Positions 1 to 9,800 of a stretch of DNA of 59,337 nucleotides are shown here, one piece after another. How positions within the stretch are numbered: the first letter of the stretch is position 1; each line of letters starts with the position of its first letter. This DNA is from Candidatus Margulisiibacteriota bacterium (GTDB lineage: Bacteria; Margulisbacteria; Riflemargulisbacteria; GWF2-35-9), in contig JAQURL010000007.1 in NCBI GenBank assembly GCA_028715625.1, positions 1 through 59,337 of the forward strand. The letters run 5' to 3'. The notes below the pieces were generated by a model. That model was not told where the DNA came from, searched no databases, and saw only the letters and a list, made by a program, of their open reading frames with translations. The position numbers and the translations under genes are program-made.

Positions 1-389
1 GCGTGGATTTTATTTGATCTCAGAAAGGTGATATCCCCTGGTTCTAACATGCCCCAGTCTGCGTAGAAGGATGCTTCTTTTTCCAGTCTGTTTTTTTCGC
101 CAAGAAGGTCATCCTGTAATTTTTTTTGTTTAATTATTTTGTCGGCAATATTTATAAGTTCTTCCATAGGATGGCTGGAAGATTTTTGCGTGTTTTTAGC
201 AAAAGCCCCCAGAATTGTTACAGCTTCGTCGATTTTACTTATAACCTCCCTTACATCCGATATTTCTTCGCTGTCCGGGGTTTGTTGATAAGCCAGATGC
301 AATACTCCTGATTCCTTGAGCTTTTGTACGAAATCTTTCCGGGTTTTGTCGCTGAGAAAAAGAGATATCTTTTTCATATTTTCAATCAT
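1..389 (-). CDS. atpI: V-type ATP synthase subunit I, N-terminal part (cut by window edge)
   Basis: The reading frame opens at an ATG at 389 and runs off the left edge of the window, giving about 129 codons. The N-terminus (MIENMKKISLFLSDKTRKDF, then a stretch rich in Glu and Lys) is typical of the cytoplasmic arm of V/A-type subunit I (the a-subunit), which forms the stator and the ion half-channels. The membrane part lies outside the window. Its ATG overlaps the TGA stop of subunit D (ATGA at 386-389), so translation is probably coupled. It is last in the visible order E-DUF2764-A-B-D-I; a proteolipid subunit K would be expected next but is outside the window. The call rests on the N-terminal pattern and on operon position. 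Confidence 0.85.
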   Translation of the reverse strand, partial: MIENMKKISLFLSDKTRKDFVQKLKESGVLHLAYQQTPDSEEISDVREVISKIDEAVTILGAFAKNTQKSSSHPMEELINIADKIIKQKKLQDDLLGEKNRLEKEASFYADWGMLEPGDITFLRSNKIH

Positions 390-1003
390 AATTCCACCTC
401 TTGTAAAACCCGATTGTCCTGGATTTTAGCTTTGGCTATTTTGCCTGTAACCACAGCCGCCGTTTGCATATCGCCCAGGTAGATGCTGATTTTTTTTATA
501 TGATCTCTGGTTTGAGGTATTTTTACTTTTTCAAAAAGGTTAACCCTTTGAGTGGTGGTGGTAAGTTCCGCACGGATCAATTCCTTTTGTTTCATTAGAA
601 CATTTTCTTTAAGAGTAAGCGTCAGCAGGGTTTTTAGAGCTTCCAGGCCTTTGTCTACCCATAGGGGAGTATATTTGTAATCATAAGGTTTTTCTATAAA
701 ACGAACATTTTCAAAAACCGGTATATCTATGCCAGCCACATTGCCTGTTCTTATGATTACTTCCGTTACTTGCAGAATATCGTTTAGAGGATAGTCCTCA
801 TGGAAAACATCTATCCATTGCTGGATATCTGAAAGAAATTCCTCTTTTTTACGACAGAACAATTCTTCTTCGTGAAGTATCTTGACCAGTTCCATTTGCA
901 GCTGCTGTTTTTTCAGGATCAGTGTGGGTAAATACTGGATATATCTTTTCAGGTCGTCTTTCTGCTTTTTCTGTTCGTTTTTTGTGAGTTTAATGGCGGC
1001 CAT
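386..1003 (-). CDS. atpD: V-type ATP synthase subunit D
   Basis: This 205-residue protein is the central rotor stalk subunit, which transmits rotation between the A3B3 head and the membrane ring. The N-terminal motif MAAIKLTKNEQKKQKDDLKR and the long basic/hydrophobic heptads match family members, which form an antiparallel coiled coil and are usually 200-220 residues. I chose the ATG at 1003, just past the subunit B stop (TAA, 1005-1007), because the family begins at this position. A TTG at 1033 would add ten atypical residues and overlap the B gene. There is no clear Shine-Dalgarno sequence before the ATG, so translation probably depends on coupling to subunit B. The stop overlaps the start of subunit I. 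Confidence 0.93.
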   Translation of the reverse strand: MAAIKLTKNEQKKQKDDLKRYIQYLPTLILKKQQLQMELVKILHEEELFCRKKEEFLSDIQQWIDVFHEDYPLNDILQVTEVIIRTGNVAGIDIPVFENVRFIEKPYDYKYTPLWVDKGLEALKTLLTLTLKENVLMKQKELIRAELTTTTQRVNLFEKVKIPQTRDHIKKISIYLGDMQTAAVVTGKIAKAKIQDNRVLQEVEL

Positions 1004-1004
1004 T

Positions 1005-2300
1005 TTATTGTTTGGGCCAGAATTCTTCGACAAGTTCGCTTCTAAAATTTGTTTCCTGCGGCAAGAAACACTGGCTGAGTATTTTCCAGCCGTTATCCAG
1101 AGCCTGATCCAGAGGGATATTAACTTTCAGGTTCATCATCTGGCTTTCAAACAGTTTCCCATATCTTAGAAGTTTATTATCCCACTCATTCATACGAAAA
1201 CCCATGGACCGTTTTTCTTCAGTCTCTTTATACTGTGCGTATAACTGGATCATACCGTCCATAATGGCTCTGTGATCTTTGCGTGTATCCTTGTTGACCA
1301 GCTGCTTTAACCGGCTGAGCGAACCGAAGGGCTCAATACGTCCGTTCCTTAAATAAAACTGCCCTTCAGTAATATATCCGGTATTATCAGGAACAGGATG
1401 TGTAACATCATCCCCCGGCATGGTAGTAACAGCAAGAATTGTTATGGAGCCGGCGCCTTCAAAATCAACAGCTTTTTCATAACGGAAAGCAAGCTGGCTG
1501 TATAAATCTCCGGGATAGCCGCGGTTAGAAGGAACCTGTTCCATGGTTATAGCTATTTCCTTAAGAGCATCAGCATAATTTGTCATATCGGTTAAAAGAA
1601 CCAGAACTTTTTTGCCGGTTAAGGCGAATTTTTCTGCCACAGCCAGTGCCAGGTCAGGAACCATAATTCCTTCAACTATCGGGTCTGCAGCTGTATGGAC
1701 AAAAAAGATCGTACGGCTCAGAACGCCACCTTCTTCCAGTGTATTTTTAAAATACAAATATTGATCATATTTGAGACCAATTCCTCCCATAATGATCATG
1801 TCAACCTGTGCCTGCATGGCTATCCTGGCTAAAAGTTCGTTATATGGTTCCCCTGAAACCGAGAAAATAGGCAGTTTTTGCGATTCTACCAGCGAATTGA
1901 ATACATCGATCATGGGAATATTGGTTAACACAATATTTCTGGGAATAACACGTTTAATAGGATTAACCGAAGGGTCAGCAATTTCGATCAGATTTTCAGT
2001 GATGGGACTGCCATTATCTCTGGGATTGCCGCTTCCGTCAAAAATCCTGCCCAGCATGTTATCAGAAAAGCCAATCTGCATGGGATGTCCCAGAAACCTT
2101 ACTTCATCACCTGTGGAGATACCTCTGGCCCCGGAAAAAACCTGAAGGTGAACAATATCATGGTCCAGACGGATAACCTGTGCCAGCGATTTTTGCTGGC
2201 CGGATGTGATCTCTGCTAATTCCTGATAGGCTATATCTTCAGCCTTAACAGTGATTACATTGCCAGACATGCTCAAAATTTTTGTACAGACTTTTTTCAC
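1005..2300 (-). CDS. atpB: V-type ATP synthase subunit B
   Basis: This 431-residue protein is the non-catalytic nucleotide-site subunit of the A3B3 head, equivalent to F1 alpha. As in other B subunits, the P-loop position carries a non-Walker sequence ([18 protein letters not shown]). The family features [17 protein letters not shown] and the [17 protein letters not shown]-like stretch (here [20 protein letters not shown]) are present, followed by the [20 protein letters not shown] region. Length is normal. The gene begins 12 bases after subunit A ends and is followed at once by subunit D. It is part of one operon with conventional order, and nothing suggests truncation. Confidence 0.96.
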   Translation of the reverse strand: MKKVCTKILSMSGNVITVKAEDIAYQELAEITSGQQKSLAQVIRLDHDIVHLQVFSGARGISTGDEVRFLGHPMQIGFSDNMLGRIFDGSGNPRDNGSPITENLIEIADPSVNPIKRVIPRNIVLTNIPMIDVFNSLVESQKLPIFSVSGEPYNELLARIAMQAQVDMIIMGGIGLKYDQYLYFKNTLEEGGVLSRTIFFVHTAADPIVEGIMVPDLALAVAEKFALTGKKVLVLLTDMTNYADALKEIAITMEQVPSNRGYPGDLYSQLAFRYEKAVDFEGAGSITILAVTTMPGDDVTHPVPDNTGYITEGQFYLRNGRIEPFGSLSRLKQLVNKDTRKDHRAIMDGMIQLYAQYKETEEKRSMGFRMNEWDNKLLRYGKLFESQMMNLKVNIPLDQALDNGWKILSQCFLPQETNFRSELVEEFWPKQ

Positions 2301-2312
2301 AAAATTTTCACC

Positions 2313-4034
2313 TCAAACCTCAGTTAATAATTTGCTAATTACAGTTTCCTGTTCTTTAAATTCGTCAGAACCCCAGGCTTTATAATTCCAATCAATAAAA
2401 GTGTGCCGCAGTTTATAAAAATAATTTCTGGCAGTTTGTTTGTCAGTAAATTCAATTTTTTTATCCAGAATAGTAACAAGCAGTCTGAAAACATATTTTT
2501 GTCTTTCGGCTGTTGTGGCAGCGTCTGTTTCATCAAACGCGTTTTGTTGCAGATAAACACCGTCGAGGAATTCGCTCTTTAAATATACAACAAAGTCATC
2601 AAGGGAAGTGCCTTCTTCTCCCACTACCTTCATCATCTGATAAACATTGTTCCCTCTGCGCAGTATCTGCTTGGCAGTTTCAACAAGTTCGGAGGAAATG
2701 ATGCTGGAGTATTTGCTCCAGCTTTCCAACGGATCTATGGAAGGGAATTTTCGGGCATTGGCTCTGTCTCTTGATAAACCGTGGAAGGCACCTACAACTT
2801 TTAGTGTGCTTTGAGTAACCGGTTCCTCGAAGTTTCCTCCGGCAGGACTTACTGTCCCTCCTATGGTCAGGCTTCCATTTGAACCATCAAATAATCTGAC
2901 AAGACCAGCCCTTTCGTAAAAGCTGGCTATGCGAGATTCCAGATAGGCCGGGTAAGCCTCTTCACCCGGAATTTCTTCCAGTCTTCCGGAAATCTCACGC
3001 ATGGCTTGGGCCCAGCGTGATGTGGAATCTGCCAGCAGCAGTACATTCAACCCCATTTGTCTGTAATATTCAGCCATGGTCGTAGCGGTATAGACTGATG
3101 ATTCTCTGGCCGCAACCGGCATTGAGGATGTGTTGCAGATAATTATAGTACGGTCCATTAGCGATTTTCCGGTTCGCGGGTCGGTTAATTCCGGGAACTC
3201 TCTAAGTGTTTCCACAACTTCTCCGGCTCTTTCACCGCAGGCTGCGATGATAACTATATCAATTTCAGCATAGCGACTTGTGAGTTGCTGTAATACTGTT
3301 TTGCCAGCCCCAAAAGGTCCAGGTATACAGTAGGTGCCACCTCTGGCAATAGGAAAGAATGTATCTATGATCCGGACTTTAGTAATTAAAGGTTCAGTCG
3401 GCTGTAATTTTTCAGAATAGGCGCTTATTGGAATTTTTACAGGCCAGAAGAAAGACATGGTTAAATCGGTTGTTTTGCCATGGCTGTCTTTAATAACTGC
3501 GATTTTGTCATGCAGAGTCACGGCTTTGGAAGGACAGATAAACTCAACAGTATAATCATTAGTATGGTAAAAAGGCACCATTATTTTGTGCTGAAATATG
3601 CCTTCAGGCACAGTTCCCAATACACTGCCACCCCTGACTGTATCACCTATTTTTACGACAGGTTTAAATAACCAGGACTTATCTTTGGGTAAGGCATTTT
3701 TTTCTACACCGACCGGCAAAAAGAAACCGAATTCCGCAGCCAGCTCTGCCAGTGGGTTCTGCAAGCCGTCATAAATCTGGCTGAGAAGTCCAGGCCCCAG
3801 TTGTACAGACAACAAATTGCCCGAGAATTCAACTTTGTCGCCAATTTTTATACCTTTTGTGTATTCAAAAACCTGCATATAAGCGACATCTTTGTTTATT
3901 TTGATTACTTCAGATTTAAGTTTTTGTCCCCGACTGACTACATAGGCTACTTCGTTCTGCATAATATCGCCTTCGAATTTGACAGCGATCATATTGCCGT
4001 TAACAGCTTGGACCTTACCTGATTGCGTGCTCAT
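2313..4034 (-). CDS. atpA: V-type ATP synthase catalytic subunit A
   Basis: This 573-residue protein is the catalytic subunit that hydrolyses or makes ATP. The Walker A motif GPFGAGKT is at residues 239-246, followed by GERAGEVVE and the SRWAQAMREISGRLEEIPGEE segment typical of catalytic A subunits. The non-homologous insert of V/A-type A subunits is present at about residues 110-200. Length fits the bacterial family (570-600). The first 20 bases overlap the end of the DUF2764 gene, which suggests translational coupling. The enzyme may work as an ion-pumping ATPase or as a synthase. Coupling to H+ or Na+ cannot be judged because the proteolipid lies outside the window. Confidence 0.97.
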   Translation of the reverse strand: MSTQSGKVQAVNGNMIAVKFEGDIMQNEVAYVVSRGQKLKSEVIKINKDVAYMQVFEYTKGIKIGDKVEFSGNLLSVQLGPGLLSQIYDGLQNPLAELAAEFGFFLPVGVEKNALPKDKSWLFKPVVKIGDTVRGGSVLGTVPEGIFQHKIMVPFYHTNDYTVEFICPSKAVTLHDKIAVIKDSHGKTTDLTMSFFWPVKIPISAYSEKLQPTEPLITKVRIIDTFFPIARGGTYCIPGPFGAGKTVLQQLTSRYAEIDIVIIAACGERAGEVVETLREFPELTDPRTGKSLMDRTIIICNTSSMPVAARESSVYTATTMAEYYRQMGLNVLLLADSTSRWAQAMREISGRLEEIPGEEAYPAYLESRIASFYERAGLVRLFDGSNGSLTIGGTVSPAGGNFEEPVTQSTLKVVGAFHGLSRDRANARKFPSIDPLESWSKYSSIISSELVETAKQILRRGNNVYQMMKVVGEEGTSLDDFVVYLKSEFLDGVYLQQNAFDETDAATTAERQKYVFRLLVTILDKKIEFTDKQTARNYFYKLRHTFIDWNYKAWGSDEFKEQETVISKLLTEV

Positions 4035-4533
4035 AGTATGTTTCCTTTAAAACCTCGAATTTTTTATAACCCAATTCCTTATTAAATAAAAACAGCCTGT
4101 CCAGAATTTTTAGTTTTTCCAGATAGATTATTAAAATATTCAGATCAAAATTATATTTGGTTTCTTCCGAGTCCAGGAAGTCCCAGCGGAATTTTTCATA
4201 AGCTTTTTCCTTTAACAAAGGATTAACCTGTTCCATGATTTTTCTGCTTTCGGCTGAGGCATTTACGCTGTCCATGTTTTTTCTGGAAGGATCCCGCAGT
4301 ATGGCAAGTTCTGTTTTTAGTTTCAGATTATAATCATACCAGTTTATTAAAAAATTATTATTAATAATATTGATGAATTTAACATTAGTGTCAACGGTAT
4401 TCAGGATTAACAAATCCTGCGAGGTAAGCCATTTCCGGCATTCTTCAAAAAAAGTTTCTTTGTTAATGAGGGGCTTGGTGTTAAATTTTAAGCTGGGTAG
4501 GGAAGCGATTAGATAGTAGTATTTATTGTTCAT
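4015..4533 (-). CDS. DUF2764 family protein of V-type ATPase operon
   Basis: This 172-residue protein begins with a YYYLIASLPSLKFN motif, the hallmark of the DUF2764 family found in V-type ATPase operons of spirochaetes, Chlamydiae and Bacteroidetes. It sits in the usual place between subunits E and A and overlaps subunit A by 20 bases. The visible operon has no recognisable subunit C, and DUF2764 proteins have been thought to fill the role of C, which connects the central stalk to the membrane ring. That role is inferred from position only. No membrane segment or enzyme motif is visible. The sequence is mostly charged and helical, with many Lys, Asn and Leu residues. Confidence 0.82.
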   Translation of the reverse strand: MNNKYYYLIASLPSLKFNTKPLINKETFFEECRKWLTSQDLLILNTVDTNVKFINIINNNFLINWYDYNLKLKTELAILRDPSRKNMDSVNASAESRKIMEQVNPLLKEKAYEKFRWDFLDSEETKYNFDLNILIIYLEKLKILDRLFLFNKELGYKKFEVLKETYYEHAIR

Positions 4534-4538
4534 AAAAA

Positions 4539-5132
4539 CTAGAGAATTTTTGATATTTTAGGGTTAACAAAATCCTTAAAAATTTCAGTCAAAGATTCGG
4601 CAGTAAAGTCATAGTAAGAGTTATTGCCCTTTTTGCCAATTCTGAAACCATGCTGAAATTTATCTGAAACCTTTATGGTAAGACCTTTTGATAGATCTTT
4701 TTTAACTTCCTGATAAAGAAGTTTTTCCAAAGCATCTTTGTCCTTACTATTCAGAACAACCTCCATATCGATTACGCCTTTATTCTGAAAATGCTCGGCT
4801 ATTTTGAGGATCATGTCCTTCATTACAGAGGGGGTCAGCTGTTCTGCGATTTGTTTGTTTAAAACTACATCAAACATTTTAATAAGGTTGTCTTTTAAAT
4901 TCAGAATAATATCTCGAGCGGTCTGCTTGAGGGCTTCTTCACCGGTTTCTTTTAGTTTTATGGCCTGACTTTGTGCTTCTTCTATTAATAATATTTTTCT
5001 GGATTCAGCATCCCGGATAATTTTATCGGCATCTTCCCGTGCCGTGAGGATGATTTCCTGAGCTTGTTTCTCTGCTTCCTGTACTCCATCCGCTTTAATC
5101 TTGTCGATTAACGATTGCAGCTGAATATCCAT
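4539..5132 (-). CDS. atpE: V-type ATP synthase subunit E
   Basis: This 197-residue peripheral stalk subunit has an N-terminal helix (about residues 5-75) rich in Ala, Glu, Lys and Gln with coiled-coil spacing (AEKQAQEIILTAREDADKII). It is followed by a globular domain that ends in a YDFTAESLTEIFKDFVNPKI-like segment typical of the family. It is the first gene of the ATPase block. There is no Shine-Dalgarno sequence before the ATG. Instead a good promoter is placed so that transcription would begin at or within a base or two of the start codon (see the promoter entry). The ankyrin-repeat gene ends 55 bases upstream, so read-through from it is also possible. Confidence 0.9.
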   Translation of the reverse strand: MDIQLQSLIDKIKADGVQEAEKQAQEIILTAREDADKIIRDAESRKILLIEEAQSQAIKLKETGEEALKQTARDIILNLKDNLIKMFDVVLNKQIAEQLTPSVMKDMILKIAEHFQNKGVIDMEVVLNSKDKDALEKLLYQEVKKDLSKGLTIKVSDKFQHGFRIGKKGNNSYYDFTAESLTEIFKDFVNPKISKIL

Positions 5133-5139
5133 ATTTGTT

Positions 5140-5168
5140 AGTATAGGGGATTAATTTTTATTAGGCAA
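5140..5168 (-). promoter_or_regulatory. Sigma-70-type promoter giving a leaderless V-ATPase transcript
   Basis: On the minus strand, TTGCCT (5168-5163) is followed after exactly 17 bases by TATACT (5145-5140). The ATG of subunit E starts 7 bases after the -10 box, at 5132. A start site at the usual distance would therefore fall at or within a base or two of the start codon. The bases before the ATG (TCCCCTATACTAACAAAT) contain no Shine-Dalgarno sequence, which fits a leaderless mRNA. The hexamers match consensus at 4/6 and 5/6. The promoter is inferred from sequence only. Confidence 0.55.
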
Positions 5169-5187
5169 TATTGTTATGTAGAAGTCA

Positions 5188-6729
5188 TTATAATCCGGCA
5201 AGTGTTTTGGAAATGTCTCTGTAACCTTTCATGTCAGCCAGAATACGGGCTGTAATACCGTTATTGTTGCTTATATTGATATCAGCTCCGTATTGCATTA
5301 GTATTTTTACCATTTCATTATCATCATTATTAACTGCAGCCATTAATGGTGTCCACTTGTCTTTGGTGGTAGCGTTTACATTGGCTTTATTGTTCAAAAG
5401 CAGCATGACGGTTTCCAGATGTCCGTTATTAACTGCAGCCATTAGCGCTGTCCAGCCGTCTTTACGTCTGGCATTGATATTAACATTATAGTTCATAAAT
5501 AATTCGATGATCGCGTTATGCCCGTTATTAGCAGCCGACATCAGCGCTGTCCAACCATCGAAGGTTTTAGCATTGATATTGGCTTTATTTTTGAGAAGGA
5601 TTTGGGCTTCTTCCACATGATTGTTATGCGCGGCTGACATCAGCGCCGTCCAGCCGTCATTTCTGGCCGCATTAACATTGGCTTTATGGTTGACAAGCAG
5701 CTGCAAACAATCCGCATATCCCTGGTCTGCTGCTGACATTAAAGGGGTCCAGCCGACATTGTTGCTGACATTGGCATCAGCACCATATTTCAGTAAAATT
5801 TTTGCGGCATCCAATTGACCGTAGTAAGCAGATTCCATTAAGGGGGTTTTGTTTTTTACTACTTTGTTTAAATTTACATCTTTGCTGATCAGGTAAAGAA
5901 GGGTCTTGATATTACCTTTACCAGCGGCATCCAATAGTAACTCATCATCATTCAAAACCACATTTTTTGAGGGTTTCTTTATTAATTTGGTATTGTCTGA
6001 TTTAGGAACAAATAACCACAGACCAGCTAGAAATATTATTAATAAAATTGTAATAATTAATACTTTTTTTCCGGAATTTTTTTTAGATTTAGCCAGCGTC
6101 ATAAGCGGTTGTTCTTTAACAGAATCCAGCTCAGCTATTCTGAAATCATGATTGGAGAGCTCGACCAGACTTATCAGATGATTTATAAGGGGTTCGAAGT
6201 CCGATCTCAGGAGTTTAAGTTCCTGGAAACGTTTTGTTTCTTTAATCAGTTCATATAACTTGTCATAGCTTATATCCTTGAAACTATTCAAATTGAAGTG
6301 TTGTTTGTGAAAAGTAATATCGTCAGTGTATTTTTGAATATCATAATATGATCTTATGTCTTGATTTTTCTTTTTTAAATATTTGACCAGTGATTTTTCA
6401 AAATACATTTTTAAAATCAGATGTATGGTCCTGTTTAATCCCAGGTTCATAAACTGTGAAAAATTCAAAAGATCGGTTATGTTGGGATATAAAGGATGTC
6501 CGATATCAGGATTCAGGAATTTGTTTATTGTGGATTGAGTGACTGTAAAAACATCTTGGCAGAGTTCATTATTCTCGTCAGGCAAACAGATATGCCCGGG
6601 CTGATTTTTGCCAAGCGTCTCGTAAGAAATGGCCTTTGGCCAGCGTTTTATCTGCTCTTTAGGGCTGTTTTTATTTGGCCATTCATCAAGATATTTCTTA
6701 ATATCGTTACATACAAAGGATATTGTCAT
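5188..6729 (-). CDS. Membrane-anchored ankyrin-repeat protein
   Basis: This 513-residue protein has three parts. Residues 1-215 form a largely helical N-terminal region that I do not recognise. Residues 221-241 are a single hydrophobic segment (KKVLIITILLIIFLAGLWLF) that looks like a transmembrane helix, with lysines on the N-terminal side. From about residue 260 to the end there are seven to eight ankyrin repeats of about 33 residues, with cores such as DGWTALMSAANNGH and LLKYGADANV. Ankyrin repeats bind proteins, but no partner can be named. The upstream sequence lacks a Shine-Dalgarno site and is AT-rich near the ATG. The gene lies directly upstream of the V-ATPase genes on the same strand, so it may be co-transcribed with them. 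It is probably anchored in the inner membrane, but the orientation is uncertain. Confidence 0.85.
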   Translation of the reverse strand: MTISFVCNDIKKYLDEWPNKNSPKEQIKRWPKAISYETLGKNQPGHICLPDENNELCQDVFTVTQSTINKFLNPDIGHPLYPNITDLLNFSQFMNLGLNRTIHLILKMYFEKSLVKYLKKKNQDIRSYYDIQKYTDDITFHKQHFNLNSFKDISYDKLYELIKETKRFQELKLLRSDFEPLINHLISLVELSNHDFRIAELDSVKEQPLMTLAKSKKNSGKKVLIITILLIIFLAGLWLFVPKSDNTKLIKKPSKNVVLNDDELLLDAAGKGNIKTLLYLISKDVNLNKVVKNKTPLMESAYYGQLDAAKILLKYGADANVSNNVGWTPLMSAADQGYADCLQLLVNHKANVNAARNDGWTALMSAAHNNHVEEAQILLKNKANINAKTFDGWTALMSAANNGHNAIIELFMNYNVNINARRKDGWTALMAAVNNGHLETVMLLLNNKANVNATTKDKWTPLMAAVNNDDNEMVKILMQYGADINISNNNGITARILADMKGYRDISKTLAGL

Positions 6730-6856
6730 ATATAATATATCGGTTTTTATATCATTTTACCCCACTTTTCACCGAATTTCTTTACTTATTATTTTTACCA
6801 CTATTATGGCATACTGTTTAGTAATGAAATTGCCACATAAAAAAGAGGATTAATTT

Positions 6857-9800
6857 ATGAATAGATTAATATTGTTTAAGGATTACAAGAGAATTTTTAA
6901 AGACGTATTTATTATCTTCCTATTCACTTTGAGCTTTAGCACGGAAACATTGGAAATAAAATCCGGCGCATCTTTACGACAATGGGGTAACGGATGTTGG
7001 GGACCGGGGTCTTCATATAATAACTATAATATAACCGGTAATTATTACCATGACCTAAAATTTTCTACTAATATTCCTGGTAATCGAGGTATCTGGATAG
7101 GACTAATCAACGCTACAGAAAATTATACTCTGGATTTAACAACTTATGACAGAATAAACTTTGATGCCAGAAACAATAACAGCCAAACTATAGTTTATCT
7201 AAAAGACATCAGCAATAACATAACCAATAAAATTTCTTTATATCAACTTTCAGCGGAATATAAAAATTTTACAATATCTGTGAATTCTTTTCTAACCACT
7301 GGTTTTGATATGAAAAAAGTTAAAGAAATACTGTTTGAACCATATTTTAATAATAATTCCGGAACAAATAATTTTATCGCCCGAAACATTAAATTGATAT
7401 CAGATACATTTTATTTAAAAGAAGGGGCTGATAGTGTCCCATGGGGTAACGGGGCCTGGGGTGGTACTTATACATTTTTCCAGATAACACAAAACTTCTA
7501 TCACCAGTTGGAATTTACCAACAGCAATTCCGGCTTCTGGATCGGTATAACACCTTCGAAGAATAAAGATTTGAAACCATATTCCAGACTTTTTTTTCAG
7601 GCAAAAGCCAACAATTCCGAGGCATTGATTTTTTTCAAAGATACAGCCGGAAGAGAATCTTCCAGGTATAAGATTTTTAATATTTCTTCTGATAATTTCA
7701 CGGAGTACGAAATCAGTATGAACTATTTTCTATCCGGGAATTTTAACATAAAGAATGTTTCTGAAATTTTATTTCAGGCCGCTGAACCGCTTTATAACAC
7801 TTCGCAAAAATTAGTTTTGGCTAATATACGTCTTGATAGCAGACAATTAACCACGGGCACATTAAACACCTTGCTTGTCGATGTTTTAAACACACAACAA
7901 TATAAAAATTACAGTCCGCTTATAGGCGGGTTAAATTATAGAAAGCAACTGCAACATTTATGGAACGGTTATAAATATCGATTTATTGATAGTTATAAAA
8001 ATATAGTGGCTCCTAATAAGAATTTGCAAGGCCTGGTCTGGGACACTTATACCGGAATATCACCAACCAAAATAGAAGCAGCGGACATAGCCAAGTCTGA
8101 AGGATCCGGATATGCATTGCTAATGGCTGTTTATATGAATGATCAAAAAACATTTGATGAAATTTTCAGGGCTACCTGGTTGAGCAAAATGCATAAAAAT
8201 ACATCCACAGGTTTGTTCACCTGGAATATTAAAACAGACGCGACATTCCTGGGAAATGATACTAATTCCGCGATAGATGCTGATCAGGATATCGCAATAA
8301 GCCTGATACTGGCAGATACACTTTTAAAGAAAGGTGTCTGGAAAAATACCGGACAAAATTATTATGGATGCGCGCAACAGCTTATTAATGCTATTTATGA
8401 TCAGGGTATTTTATTCGGTATGTTCTTGCTCCCCAGCGACGAAAGTGGCCCGGATGGCAAGGGATTTACTGAAGTTGAGAATGAAACCAATTTGTCCTAT
8501 TTTGCGCCGGCCTGGTATAGAATATTTGACTCTTATGAAGAGATTGACCATGACTGGCAGGCAATTATTGACTGGGGCTATAAGACTATAAATCGGGTGA
8601 ATAAGTATAAAAAGCCTATAGCTCCTGATTGGTGCGATTTCTGGGGTAATAGTCTGGAACAAAAATACTGGTTTTATGCTTATATGCTGGGCAAAGATGC
8701 AATTCGGGTATATTGGCGTCTTGCTACAGATTGGTTATGGTTCGGAGAACCCAAGGCCAGAGATTATTTAACCAGCACCAGACAGCTCTTTCAAGGCTGG
8801 GGAGGCATTTTAAAGCCTGCCGAAATAAAACCTTTGGAGATGAACGGAAGCCTTTCTTATTTAACAAGAGGAAACGCCTTTAATTATACGGATATTTCTT
8901 ATGTTTCCATGTTTGCCGCCGGAGCAATGGGAACAACGGATAATGTTTATCGCAGCCAATGGAAGCTGGCTTATGATGATTATTTGTATTTGGCGCAGAA
9001 CGGGCTGGATTCTTTTTTGGGAGCAAAAAGGCCCGGACAACCTGAAAAAATAGATTTTAACACTAAATATAATTATTACAATCATTGCCTGGGCATTTTG
9101 TCCGGCCTTATGCTTACCGGTTGTTTCCCCAATATTTATCCGGTTAATACGATTATAACTAAAAATATAGATGTCAGCAAAAATCTTAACGCTTACTATC
9201 CTTTTGACGGAGATATTAAGGACAAATCCGGCTATAAAAGAGACCTAAAAGCAAGCGGTACTCTATATTATTCATACCCTGATGCTGTCGCAGGTAAGTC
9301 TTTGAAATTCACTAAACAGCAGTATTTAACAACAAGCAATTTTACAGCAGGCTGGGATAAAATTACTATTTCTTTATGGCTGAAAACTACTGCTCCGTCT
9401 GAGAATTACAAATTAATCAGCACAGCCTTGTGGCCGCCGGGATCAGGGTGGATGCTGGGCACACAATATCCTGAAGCCTGGGCTGAACGTGGAGTGTCTA
9501 TAAGAAAAAACAGCAATTTTAGGCGTTATACCGGATTTGTCGCAAATCAGTGGAACCATCTGGTTTTATCTTACGACCGGACAAATTTTATAGAGTATAT
9601 TAATGGTGAAATTTCTTATGCTGAGAAATTAATTAACGGTCCGAGAATCGGTTCAGGAACAAAACTGATGATTGGAGCCTGGCTGCCTTATACCGCATAC
9701 AACTATTCAGGTTTAATGGACGAAGTAAGAATTTATAATAAGTCTTTGACAGCTTCGGAAGTGAAGACACTTTATTCTTTAAGAAAGCCTAACAATATTT

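Noticed and set aside
126-311. Plus-strand 61-aa frame in the first 400 bases
   Set aside because: It lies antisense within the subunit I coding region and has no family-like features.
1004-1033. TTG at 1033 as the start of subunit D
   Set aside because: It would add ten residues that overlap subunit B and are absent in the family; ATG 1003 matches the family start.
6496-6853. Overlapping plus-strand frames upstream of the GH8 gene
   Set aside because: They run antisense to the ankyrin-protein gene and into its promoter region; no ribosome-binding site or recognisable product.
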